From Schleiferilactobacillus perolens DSM 12744 (GTDB lineage Bacteria; Bacillota; Bacilli; Lactobacillales; Lactobacillaceae): a stretch of 64,000 nt of DNA. Below the pieces are notes generated by a model, which worked only from the letters and a program-made list of their open reading frames with translations, had not been told where the DNA came from and did no database searches. Positions within the stretch are counted from its first letter, which is position 1. Each line of letters opens with the position of its first letter. Where the stretch lies: NCBI RefSeq assembly GCF_001435585.1, contig NZ_AZEC01000001.1, forward strand, positions 372,001-436,000. The letters are read 5' to 3'. Made by a program: the position numbers and the translations under genes. Shown here piece after piece: positions 56,235 to 64,000 of this stretch.

Positions 56235-57015
56235 ATTGCTGGTTTGTGATTTGGACGGCACATTGTTGGATATTCACAACAACATTGATCCAACCACATT
56301 GCAAAGTCTCAAGGACTTCATCGCTGACGGTAATGATATTAGCGTGTGTACGGGTCGATTGGATGAAGATATTAAATACGTTGAGCATCGATTGAATTTC
56401 AAAAGTGCATTCCGCATTAGTCAAAATGGCGCAGTGATTCGGGACGCACAGGATCAAATTGTCTTTCAGGCCACGATTGCGAAGCCATTGGTGCCCATGA
56501 TCAATCAGATTCTGTTCAACCAAGGGTTACGGGTCGAAGTATCCAGCATCAATCACCGCTACTTCCCATCACCACGACCGCAGGGGCAAGTGGCGGAATT
56601 CTTGGATACTTCCATTGTGAATCCAGATTTAGCGGCATTGACGGAGACGCCAGCATTTCAACCAGTCATTTACTTAACCTTTGGCGACACCGATCATTTT
56701 CGACCAATTGTGACCGCCTTGAAGGGTGAACTGGGAGACCAGATTAATGTCCAACAAACCAGTCCATCTTCACTTGAAGTGTTTTCGCCGAAAGCATCCA
56801 AAGGCCTAGCAGTCAAGCAAATCATGCAATGGCAGGGCTATGACGCTTCTCAATTGTATGTGGCGGGGGATGCAGAAAATGACACCACAATGTTTCCGCT
56901 GACGTCCAATAGCTTTGCTGTGGGTGACTTAGCGGATGCGCAGACGATTGATCGCGCCAGTCAGCATGTCCCCACAGTGGGGGCCATCATTCAACAGATC
57001 ATGGAGGTGAGTTGA
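56227..57015 (+). CDS. Cof-type HAD-superfamily phosphatase
   Basis: The ATG at 56227 follows GGAAGGAGG inside the end of nanE, so the genes overlap by eight bases; the open frame extends upstream without support. The 262-residue protein has the HAD motif I VCDLDGTLLD (Asp8, Asp10), motif II SVCTGR, a type IIB cap in the middle, KASKGLAVKQI (motif III Lys) and AGDAENDTTMF (motif IV). Such cytoplasmic enzymes dephosphorylate sugar phosphates. In this operon it may act on a phosphorylated amino sugar. It abuts the next start codon. Confidence 0.88.
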   Translation: MRKLLVCDLDGTLLDIHNNIDPTTLQSLKDFIADGNDISVCTGRLDEDIKYVEHRLNFKSAFRISQNGAVIRDAQDQIVFQATIAKPLVPMINQILFNQGLRVEVSSINHRYFPSPRPQGQVAEFLDTSIVNPDLAALTETPAFQPVIYLTFGDTDHFRPIVTALKGELGDQINVQQTSPSSLEVFSPKASKGLAVKQIMQWQGYDASQLYVAGDAENDTTMFPLTSNSFAVGDLADAQTIDRASQHVPTVGAIIQQIMEVS

Positions 57016-58533
57016 TTGACGAAAGTGTTGTTTATTCCACTCGATGAGCGACCGTGCAACTATGCCTATCCAATACGGCTATTTGACTATGTAACTGATG
57101 ATCAAATCATTTCATTACCACCGGAATTGCTTGGATACCGTAAGCATGGGGCAAACGTTGAACTTATCCGCCAGTTTATTGACGATAATGTCAGAACCGC
57201 TCATGTACTGGTGTTTTCCTCAGAAATGGTGATGTTTGGCGGATTGTTGCCCTCGCGGGTATACGACCCAGTTAAACAGGCACCCAATATCCAGAAATAC
57301 GAGCAGTTTTTGACCAAGTTGCGTCAGAAATATCCGGGTTTAAAGATCTTTGTCTCGAACTTAATTATGCGGACCCCGCGCTATAGCAGTGGTGACGAAG
57401 AACCGGATTATTACGAACAGTACGGTAAGGAAATATTTCGGCGGGGTTGGCTAAATAATAAATCTGAACGTGCTGTCTTGACCACGCAGGAAAAAGAAGA
57501 ATTGGACGATTTGCAGAACACCATTCCAACAGCAGTGATTGCTGATTATGAAGGGCGCCGCAAGCTTAACTTGGCTGTGAATTTGGCGAATGTGGCGCTT
57601 GTCCAGCAAGGCATCATTGATTACTTGACTATTCCCCAAGATGACAGTGCGGAATATGGGTATACGGCGCAAGACCAAGCAGTTGTATATGGGCGAGTGA
57701 AAATGCTGCGTCTGCAAAATCGTATATCCATTTATCCTGGGGCGGATGAATCAGGGTATACATTGTTGGCGCGAGCAGTTCAGCACGATGCGGATCGACA
57801 AACTAAGATTTATCCGCTTTATGCCAGCCCCAGTGGTGCGTTAACCATTCCCCTTTATGAAGACCGACCGCTCAACCAGACCGTTGAAGCCCATATCCTC
57901 GCAGCTGGGGCGTTGCCAGTGGAAACACCAGCCGAGGCAAGTATGATTTTAGCAGTCAACACTCCGGGCAACCGGATGATCGAGGCTTCAAGCCAACGCA
58001 GCCAACCTGAGTTGACCTACGACACTTACCGAAACCTTCGTGGTTTTGTTGCCAAGATCAAGATGTATCTCTCGCAAAAAAAGTATGTGGCCATCGCTGA
58101 TAGTGGTTATGCCAACGGCGGAGATCTTGAATTAGCCGGGATGCTTGAGCGAGCGGGATCAATCGATCAACTCGCTGCTTTGCGTGCGTGGAATACGGAT
58201 GCCAATACCGTTGGCAGTACGATTGCGACGGCAATTATTCTGCGCCATGCCACGCAAAGGGATCGGTATCAGGAATTATTGAGTTGTTTTTTGGATGACT
58301 ATTGTTATCAAGCTATTATCCGGCAACAGACGGTGCAAAATCTTTTACCTGCTCTTGGTCTAAATTATTTCAATTTGGGTGAACAGAGTAAACAAGTGGC
58401 CGACTATGTGACTGGGCAAACGGTTGAGGTTGCAAAGACCTTACTGCCTAGCCAAATGGCCACGCTCACCCCCGCTAAAATCAGTATTTCGTTTCCGTGG
58501 AATCGAATGTTTGAAGTGAACGCACGCTTATAG
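57016..58533 (+). CDS. DUF4127 family protein
   Basis: A TTG at 57016 directly follows the previous stop and has GGAGGTGAG upstream. The 505-residue protein has no signal peptide or membrane segment. It matches the DUF4127 pattern of Firmicutes, with VLFIPLDERPCNYAYPIRL at the N-terminus, a SLPPELLGYRKHG stretch, FSSEMVMFGGLLPSR, and a conserved IPQDDSAEYG block near residue 195. The abundance of conserved Asp/Glu/Arg/Tyr suggests an enzyme on sugars, but no activity is known to me. Its place between a HAD phosphatase and a PTS permease, in an operon started by nanE, suggests a new step in amino-sugar breakdown. Confidence 0.85.
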   Translation: MTKVLFIPLDERPCNYAYPIRLFDYVTDDQIISLPPELLGYRKHGANVELIRQFIDDNVRTAHVLVFSSEMVMFGGLLPSRVYDPVKQAPNIQKYEQFLTKLRQKYPGLKIFVSNLIMRTPRYSSGDEEPDYYEQYGKEIFRRGWLNNKSERAVLTTQEKEELDDLQNTIPTAVIADYEGRRKLNLAVNLANVALVQQGIIDYLTIPQDDSAEYGYTAQDQAVVYGRVKMLRLQNRISIYPGADESGYTLLARAVQHDADRQTKIYPLYASPSGALTIPLYEDRPLNQTVEAHILAAGALPVETPAEASMILAVNTPGNRMIEASSQRSQPELTYDTYRNLRGFVAKIKMYLSQKKYVAIADSGYANGGDLELAGMLERAGSIDQLAALRAWNTDANTVGSTIATAIILRHATQRDRYQELLSCFLDDYCYQAIIRQQTVQNLLPALGLNYFNLGEQSKQVADYVTGQTVEVAKTLLPSQMATLTPAKISISFPWNRMFEVNARL

Positions 58534-58550
58534 AAATGGAGGAGTAATCT

Positions 58551-59852
58551 ATGGATGCGCAAAATAGTCCCATGGTGAATAAGATGTTGAGTGTTGCTAA
58601 TAAGATTTCGACACAGAAGCATATGATGGCCATTCGTGATGCTTTCATTGCCTTAATGCCCGCGACGATCATCGCTTCATTCTGGATGTTGGTCAACAAT
58701 CTGTTATTGAGCCCAACAAACGGTTTGTTTAAGAGCGTCAAGTGGCTGACGGACCTATCAGCAATTGGTAATCAAATCTACAATGCCACATTGGGAATCT
58801 TGGCAATTCTGGTCGCATTTACCATTGGCGAAAAGCTGGCTGAGAACTACCAAGATGATTCACCAATGTTTGGCGGTGTATTCGGTGTCATCTGTTTCTT
58901 CATTATGCTGCCTGCGCAACTTCAAATTGCGACGGTGGATGGAAAAATGGTGATCGTCCCGACAATCTTTTCTCAAACCCAGGTGAGTGCTACTGGGATG
59001 TTCTTAGCTATTATTGCCAGCATAATCGGCGTCACGTTATTATGCAAGTTTAACCAAAACGCGCATTTACGAATCAAAATGCCGGACGCAGTGCCGCCAG
59101 CGATTGCCAAGTCATTCAACGTGTTGATTCCAGCCTTCTTAGTATCAACGATTTTTGGCGCTTTGGAGTTTGCCATCGAAACTGGTTTGCATACGAATGC
59201 GCCTGATTTAATTGTCAAATTCTTCCAGGCACCGCTGGTCGGCTCATTCCAGTCAATCTTCGTGATTCTTTTCTATGTATTCTTGAGCAATTTCCTGTGG
59301 GCGTTCGGTTTACATGGGCCCTTTATTCTGGGCGGTATCAGCGGCCCAGTCCTGACAGCAGCGATTCAACAGAATATGGATGCGCTAAAGGCCGGCAAAG
59401 CATTGCCCAATATTGTGACGCAGCCATTCCTTGATATATACGGTTGGATGGGTGGTGGTGGCGTTATGATGTGTTTGGTTATTGCCATTCTAATCGGTTC
59501 TAGACGAGAGGATTATAGGACAATTGCCAAAGTTGGACTTGTTCCGGCATTCTTCAACGTCAGCGAACCAATTCAGTTTGGTTTGCCAGTTGTGTTCAAT
59601 CCAATTTTGGGTATCCCATTAATTATTGCACCAGTGGTCACCGTGGCGATTGGTTATGGTCTGACTGCGATTGGCTGGGTCTCACGGACGTCAGTCATTA
59701 TTCCGTGGACGACACCGCCAATCATTTCCGGGTATCTGGCCACCAACGGCGATATTCGTGCAGCAATCATTCAAGTATTCTTACTCGCCATTGGGACACT
59801 GATTTATCTGCCCTTCGTTCGTTTTGCTAATCGGCAAAAGATAGTAGACTAA
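58551..59852 (+). CDS. PTS EIIC permease, lactose/cellobiose type
   Basis: This 433-residue membrane protein has about ten predicted segments and a TGGAGGAG site 7 bases before the ATG. The arrangement is that of lactose/cellobiose (Lac) family EIIC: MLSVANKISTQKHMMAIRDAFIALMP at the start, FHGPFILGG-like LHGPFILGGISGPV, and FNVSEPIQFGLPVVFNP near 325-341 as substrate-site signature. It would move a sugar in as its phosphate, but no EIIA or EIIB gene is in the window, so those come from elsewhere. Substrate may be an amino sugar or a hexosamine glycoside, judging from nanE. Confidence 0.88.
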   Translation: MDAQNSPMVNKMLSVANKISTQKHMMAIRDAFIALMPATIIASFWMLVNNLLLSPTNGLFKSVKWLTDLSAIGNQIYNATLGILAILVAFTIGEKLAENYQDDSPMFGGVFGVICFFIMLPAQLQIATVDGKMVIVPTIFSQTQVSATGMFLAIIASIIGVTLLCKFNQNAHLRIKMPDAVPPAIAKSFNVLIPAFLVSTIFGALEFAIETGLHTNAPDLIVKFFQAPLVGSFQSIFVILFYVFLSNFLWAFGLHGPFILGGISGPVLTAAIQQNMDALKAGKALPNIVTQPFLDIYGWMGGGGVMMCLVIAILIGSRREDYRTIAKVGLVPAFFNVSEPIQFGLPVVFNPILGIPLIIAPVVTVAIGYGLTAIGWVSRTSVIIPWTTPPIISGYLATNGDIRAAIIQVFLLAIGTLIYLPFVRFANRQKIVD

Positions 59853-59883
59853 GGGAGTATAGAAAATCCTAGGAGTGAAAGAA

Positions 59884-60699
59884 ATGAACGTGCTAGCGAC
59901 AATCAATGGGCTCTTTCCATCGCTGACTAAATCGGAACAGAAAGTAGCGCAGTATGTGGAAGTGAATGCTGATGAAGTGGTCCATCTTTCGATCGGTGAT
60001 TTGTCGCAGAAGGCAGGTGTGGCAGACACCACGGTGATTCGGTTTTGCCGCAAGTTGAAGTTCCGTGGTTACCAAGACTTCAAGGTGGCATTGACTAGAG
60101 ACCTGGCAATCAGTCAGGAACGGGTCAAAGCCGCCAATGATGGTGAAACGTATCCAGTCGTAGCGGAATATTTGGACTATTTGAAACAAGCCAATGCCCA
60201 GATCGATTTAACGAATGTGGATCAAGCTGCCAAAATGATTGATCAGGCTGGTCGAGTCTTTTTATTAGCGGCAGGTTTTTCAGGCATTGTGGGGCGGTAT
60301 TTCCGGGAACGAATGAAACGGCTGGGGAAAGTCGTGGTATTCGACGGGGATACGCACTTGCAAACCATCGATCTGGCTAGCATCCAACCCCATGATCTGG
60401 TGATCGCAATTTCGCAAACTGGTAATACGGTGGACGTGGTACGCAATATCCAACTGGCGGGTAAATTAAAGGCACCTGTCATCAGTATCACTAACTATTT
60501 GGATTCCGAAATTTCAAGTATGAGTGATTTAACTTTGGTCGCACCACCCGGCCACGGCAAAGATAGTTCTGAATTACCGCCGGTCATGGGGCAACTGGTC
60601 ATTATTGATTTAATCTGTCAACATATCCGTGACCAAAACCCTGAGCGTGCGAAAGAAATGCGGGACCGGATTAACTCAGTTTTGATTGAGGGCTTGTAA
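59884..60699 (+). CDS. MurR/RpiR-family regulator
   Basis: The start is the ATG at 59884, nine bases after TAGGAG; a GTG at 59875 lies in that site. The 271-residue protein has an N-terminal RpiR helix-turn-helix domain (about 1-77: LTKSEQKVAQYV, AGVADTTVIRFCRKLKFRGYQDFK) and a C-terminal SIS sugar-phosphate-binding domain (about 105-245: VFLLAAGFSGIVGRYF, AISQTGNTVDVV). It is last in the nanE operon and the best candidate for binding the TTACAACGT direct repeats at 55442 and 55472. Confidence 0.9.
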   Translation: MNVLATINGLFPSLTKSEQKVAQYVEVNADEVVHLSIGDLSQKAGVADTTVIRFCRKLKFRGYQDFKVALTRDLAISQERVKAANDGETYPVVAEYLDYLKQANAQIDLTNVDQAAKMIDQAGRVFLLAAGFSGIVGRYFRERMKRLGKVVVFDGDTHLQTIDLASIQPHDLVIAISQTGNTVDVVRNIQLAGKLKAPVISITNYLDSEISSMSDLTLVAPPGHGKDSSELPPVMGQLVIIDLICQHIRDQNPERAKEMRDRINSVLIEGL

Positions 60700-60717
60700 A
60701 AAGGAATATTGAAATAA

Positions 60718-60762
60718 CAAAAACTGTGGTGAGCCGGACAATAGTCCGCACCACAGTTTTTT
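60718..60762. terminator. Bidirectional terminator between convergent rpiR genes
   Basis: AAAACTGTGGTG (to 60732) pairs with CACCACAGTTTT (from 60749), with an inner CCGGAC/GTCCG stem and T runs on both strands. It serves both the nanE operon and the leftward rpiR gene. Confidence 0.85.
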
Positions 60763-60788
60763 GTTGCGTTTTGAAGACTAGGATCACA

Positions 60789-61631
60789 TCAAAAATGGGA
60801 TACTGGGGTCGTCTTGAGTATTTGAAAATTGTGTTCAAAGTCGTGGTTAAAGAGACAAGCATAAAGTGTGTTGAGAACATACTCGATGGCCAATTGTGAC
60901 GAGAAGTCTGAGACTTTGTGCTGCGAGGTTTCTTTACGCGGAATTTGTAGCACTTCAGTCGCATAAATTGCTAGAGGACTTTCGGCATCCGCAGTGATGG
61001 CAATGATTGGCGTGTTATTGCGGCGAAAATGTTTAGCATCGTTGACGATTTCTGCGGTCTTACCGCTGGCTGAAATCATCAGAGCGGCATCCTCCGAGGC
61101 CGAGTTGGCTGCAAGATAAAATTGCTCGGCCTGTAAGTTGATCAGCCGAACATAATGTTGAATCCGCAAAACCTTCAGTTGAAAATCGGTGAGCCGGATA
61201 TAGTTGCTGCTGACGCCGATCCCATAAATTTGTTTGGCATTCAAGAGTAATTCCGTCACTCTTTGCAATTGTTTTAAGGACAACAATCCCTGCGTCTCAG
61301 TGATTGTTTCTTTCGTGAGTTGCGCAATCTTTTGGGACACCATTAATGGATCATCAACTGGCAAGAATGGCATATTCGCATCAATCTCGGACAAAGAATT
61401 TAATCCTTGTGCATAATCACGGGACAAACCAACCTTGAATTCGCGAAAGCCAGAAGTGCCGCAGCGCTTGCATAAACGGACAACGGCTGAAGTAGACGTA
61501 TGGGTGTTTTGAGCCAAGGTATAAATGGACATTTCTAACACGGCATCCAGATTTTTCAAAATATATTCGGCGATGACCTGCTCGTTATAGGTTAACTTCG
61601 TGTTCGTTTTTAATTGGTGAATCAGGTTCAT
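60789..61631 (-). CDS. MurR/RpiR-family regulator
   Basis: The ATG at 61631 has AAGGAG nine bases upstream (a GTG at 61649 precedes that site). The 280-residue protein has an RpiR helix-turn-helix (about 1-75: LTYNEQVIAEYI, NTHTSTSAVVRLCKRCG) and a SIS domain (about 105-240: YGIGVSSNYIRL, MISASGKTAEIV). It is divergent from the second EIIC gene and probably controls it. Direct repeats GACACTTTGTG (61673) and GACACATTGTG (61716) in the shared 177-base gap are candidate operators. Confidence 0.9.
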   Translation of the reverse strand: MNLIHQLKTNTKLTYNEQVIAEYILKNLDAVLEMSIYTLAQNTHTSTSAVVRLCKRCGTSGFREFKVGLSRDYAQGLNSLSEIDANMPFLPVDDPLMVSQKIAQLTKETITETQGLLSLKQLQRVTELLLNAKQIYGIGVSSNYIRLTDFQLKVLRIQHYVRLINLQAEQFYLAANSASEDAALMISASGKTAEIVNDAKHFRRNNTPIIAITADAESPLAIYATEVLQIPRKETSQHKVSDFSSQLAIEYVLNTLYACLFNHDFEHNFQILKTTPVSHF

Positions 61632-61672
61632 GAGTTGGTTCTCCTTCACACGTTTTATTTGTCCTTAATAAT

Positions 61673-61776
61673 GACACTTTGTGTTGCGCCTATTCGCTGG
61701 CACTCAACTTTTACCGACACATTGTGCCAAAGAGACGAGAAACCCTGTCAATCCGTATTGTAAGCGCTAATATAAT
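61673..61776 (+). promoter_or_regulatory. Divergent control region: operator repeats, cre and -10 box of EIIC
   Basis: GACACTTTGTG and GACACATTGTG lie 43 bases apart (about four helix turns). TTGTAAGCGCTAATA (61758-61772) is a near-consensus cre that overlaps TATAAT (61771-61776), the -10 box of the EIIC gene. No good -35 is seen. Confidence 0.6.
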
Positions 61777-61808
61777 TGTTGACAAGAGAAAGAAAGAAGG
61801 AAAAACCA

Positions 61809-63116
61809 ATGAATAGCATGACCAGTTGGGTCGAAAAGGCCATTGTTCCCAAGGTTTCAAAGTTCACCAATTTGCGATACTTTCAAGCTTTGCGGGCCGG
61901 CTTCTTCGCTATCATGCCGTTGACAATTATTGGATCAATATTTATGTTGATCACCGATTTCCCAGTGCCAGGGTATGCTTCTTTTATGGCGGGAATCTTC
62001 GGTAAGGATTGGGCCAATTATATTTCTCCCGCATATCGGGCGACATTTAACATGATGGGATTCATGTTTGCTGGAACGATGTCATATAAATTGGCTGAGA
62101 ATTACAAACTGGATAAACTGACTTCCATGGTCCTTGGGTTGGTCGCCTACGTGATCGTTTTGCCAAAGACAGTGAGGTCTGCCAAGGGAGAAATCGTATC
62201 GAACGTTTTATCCTTTGATTGGACCGGTACGCAAGGTGTTATCACAGCCATTATTATGTCCATTATCACTGTTGAAATCATTCGATTCTGTGTCAAGCGT
62301 AACCTCACGATAAAGATGCCCCAGAGTGTTCCCGATATGGTGAGTAAAGCATTCAGTGCGCTGATTCCAGGCTTCCTGATTGCCTTAGTAGGATTAATTA
62401 TTAGCGGTGTGGGGATGGCCATTTCTGGTTCTTTCCCGCAATTGATTTATTCACTGGTGCAAGTACCGATTCAAGGTGTCATCGGAGCACCGTTCGCAAT
62501 TATCATTGTGGCCGGGCTAAACGGACTCCTTTGGTGGTTCGGTATTCATCCAACAGTCATTAACTCGATGCTCTACCCAATTCTGTATGCCAATGCCGAT
62601 AAGAATCAGGCGTTGTATGAAGCAGGTAAGTTAACATCACATTCTGGGAATTTTGGTACTGTGCAGATGTTGGATCAATTTGCAACGATCGGCGGTGCCG
62701 GGTGTACGATCGGCTTGGCCATTACAATGGTCATCGTGGCCCATTCCTCACGGATGAAAGCCATGTCCAAAATTGCAGTCATTCCGTCGTTCTTCAATAT
62801 TAACGAGCCGATGATATTTGGTTTGCCAGTCATCTTTAATCCATTGATGCTAATACCAGTTACCATTGCACCAATCGTATCGGTTTTACTGGCATTCTTA
62901 TCCATGTCGATTGGATTTATGCCAATGTTTCGTAGCATTCAGGCACCTTGGGCCACGCCGTTTCTGTTTTCGGGGTTTCTCGTGTCCGGATGGCAAGGTG
63001 CAGTGACTCAGTGTGCGGCCGTGGCGGCGTGTGTCGCCATCTATTACCCATTTGTGAAGGCACTGGACAATGAATATACGAAGGAAGAACAAGGTCAAGA
63101 AGGGACAGAATACTAA
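61809..63116 (+). CDS. PTS EIIC permease, lactose/cellobiose type
   Basis: The ATG at 61809 follows GAAGGAAAAACCA. The 435-residue protein has about ten membrane segments, the start NSMTSWVEKAIVPKVSKFTNLRYFQALRAGF, a NGLLWWFGIHPTVIN segment and FNINEPMIFGLPVIFNP near 330-346, as expected for Lac-family EIIC. It is a paralogue, not a copy, of the EIIC at 58551. No EIIA or EIIB gene is present. It is two bases upstream of the PLP enzyme gene, so the two are co-expressed. Confidence 0.88.
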   Translation: MNSMTSWVEKAIVPKVSKFTNLRYFQALRAGFFAIMPLTIIGSIFMLITDFPVPGYASFMAGIFGKDWANYISPAYRATFNMMGFMFAGTMSYKLAENYKLDKLTSMVLGLVAYVIVLPKTVRSAKGEIVSNVLSFDWTGTQGVITAIIMSIITVEIIRFCVKRNLTIKMPQSVPDMVSKAFSALIPGFLIALVGLIISGVGMAISGSFPQLIYSLVQVPIQGVIGAPFAIIIVAGLNGLLWWFGIHPTVINSMLYPILYANADKNQALYEAGKLTSHSGNFGTVQMLDQFATIGGAGCTIGLAITMVIVAHSSRMKAMSKIAVIPSFFNINEPMIFGLPVIFNPLMLIPVTIAPIVSVLLAFLSMSIGFMPMFRSIQAPWATPFLFSGFLVSGWQGAVTQCAAVAACVAIYYPFVKALDNEYTKEEQGQEGTEY

Positions 63117-63118
63117 TC

Positions 63119-64000
63119 ATGAAAGCAGAGAATTACGCCGACATTGTCACTGAAGTGGATAAAGAACAAGCCGAGCCATTTGTACCGATGGCGCCGGAGA
63201 TTGTCCAAACGTCATCTTTTTATTTCGCGACATACGAACAATTCATGGCAGATAGTGCAGATGAAAAGAACCATTTTGTTTATACGCGGGGTTCAAATCC
63301 GACGATTCGTTCTTTGGAAGACAAGTTGGCATGGCTTGAAGGCGGCGAGAAGTGTAAGGTGTTTGCATCTGGGATGGGGGCCATTTCATCGACTCTTTTC
63401 ACTCTTTTACGTGCCGGCGATCATATTTTGATGGTGAACACGATTTATGGTGAAGCAGTGTCTTTTGCCAAGTATTTGGCCAAGTTCGGCGTGGTACTCG
63501 ACAAAATTGATGTGGGTAATACGGATGAGATTGAAGCACATATCACTGAGCAGACCAAGATGATCTATTTTGAGAGTCCATCATCGCAGAAATTTGAGAT
63601 GCTTGATTTAGAAAAGATTGCCGCCATGGCGAAAACCAAGAAGATTTATACGGTGATTGATGGCACTTGGGCATCACCTTTGTTCCAACACCCCTTGGAC
63701 CATGGTATTGATATCGTGATTCATTCATTATCCAAATATATTGGCGGTCACTCAGATTTGGTCGGTGGTGCAGTCATTGGCAAGACTAACTTGGTGGACA
63801 ATATCTTTGCCAACGGTCATCAGGCGTTAGGGGCCGTGATCAGTCCCTTTGATGCCTGGCTGGCCATTCGAGGAATCCGGACATTGCCGGTGCGCATGGC
63901 CTATGTCGATAAAGCCATCCGTACTGTATTGGATCAATTGAAAAATGATCCGCGCATTGCAAAAATTGACCATCCATACTGTGGTGATGCAGAGCAGCAA
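63119..64000 (+). CDS. Cys/Met-metabolism PLP-dependent lyase (3' end cut by window)
   Basis: The ATG at 63119 starts two bases after the EIIC stop; the frame stays open to the window end (294 codons seen). The sequence fits the trans-sulfuration family (cystathionine gamma-synthase/beta-lyase/methionine gamma-lyase type). It has VQTSSFYF, YTRGSNPTIRSLEDKLAWLEGG near the substrate/PLP site, FASGMGAIS, YFESPSSQ and HSLSKYIGGHSDLVGG with the PLP Lys at about residue 206. The exact reaction cannot be told. Linkage to a sugar PTS permease and an RpiR regulator is unusual for sulfur-amino-acid genes. Confidence 0.88.
   Translation, partial: MKAENYADIVTEVDKEQAEPFVPMAPEIVQTSSFYFATYEQFMADSADEKNHFVYTRGSNPTIRSLEDKLAWLEGGEKCKVFASGMGAISSTLFTLLRAGDHILMVNTIYGEAVSFAKYLAKFGVVLDKIDVGNTDEIEAHITEQTKMIYFESPSSQKFEMLDLEKIAAMAKTKKIYTVIDGTWASPLFQHPLDHGIDIVIHSLSKYIGGHSDLVGGAVIGKTNLVDNIFANGHQALGAVISPFDAWLAIRGIRTLPVRMAYVDKAIRTVLDQLKNDPRIAKIDHPYCGDAEQQ

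Overview
The window looks like the chromosome of a low-to-mid GC Gram-positive bacterium of the family Lactobacillaceae. The evidence is AGGAGG-type ribosome binding sites, LPXTG and SLAP-type surface anchoring, RpiR/LacI/GntR-style sugar control with CcpA cre-like boxes, and PTS permeases. GC is close to 50 percent, which would fit genera such as Schleiferilactobacillus or Lacticaseibacillus, but that is a guess. No tRNA, rRNA, CRISPR array, phage or IS element was recognised.

Region 1 (1-6 kb) is cell surface: the 3' part of a leucine-rich-repeat LPXTG protein, a secreted CAP-domain protein and a membrane family 2 glycosyltransferase. Region 2 (6.1-21 kb) carries two alpha-glucoside phosphorolysis loci. 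The first is a leftward LacI-binding protein-permease-permease operon with a divergent GH65 phosphorylase. The second is a rightward operon of RDD membrane protein, small membrane protein, GH65 phosphorylase, binding protein, two permeases, LacI regulator and beta-phosphoglucomutase. Sugars would enter by ABC transport (the ATPase is not in the window), be split by phosphate to glucose plus beta-glucose 1-phosphate, and pass to glycolysis through PgmB. LacI-type palindromes sit in the promoters.

Region 3 (21-22.6 kb) is an AAA ATPase/DUF4143 gene bracketed by six copies of an 8-6-8 inverted repeat. Region 4 (22.7-30.1 kb) has a UcpA-like short-chain dehydrogenase, a divergent AraC regulator, and an ABC importer followed by a GH112 galacto-N-biose/lacto-N-biose phosphorylase and a 55-residue membrane protein.

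Region 5 (30.3-55.3 kb) is a 25-kb block of very large secreted glycosidases. It holds a right-handed beta-helix protein (frameshifted), a GH101 endo-alpha-N-acetylgalactosaminidase, a GH27 enzyme with an internal carbohydrate-binding insertion (frameshifted) paired with a thioredoxin-like lipoprotein, and a 3066-residue GH101-GH97 fusion. All four enzymes end in the same SLAP-like wall-binding module, and their promoters share a GGTATATACC-type (HutC/NagR) operator and cre boxes. With the GH112 locus this reads as a mucin core-1 O-glycan system: GH97/GH27 trim alpha-linked caps, GH101 frees Gal-beta-1,3-GalNAc, the ABC importer takes it up and GH112 phosphorolyses it.

Region 6 (55.5-64 kb) is amino-sugar related: nanE, a HAD phosphatase, a DUF4127 protein, a PTS EIIC and an RpiR regulator in one tight operon, then a second RpiR regulator divergent from another PTS EIIC and a PLP-dependent Cys/Met-type lyase cut by the window end.
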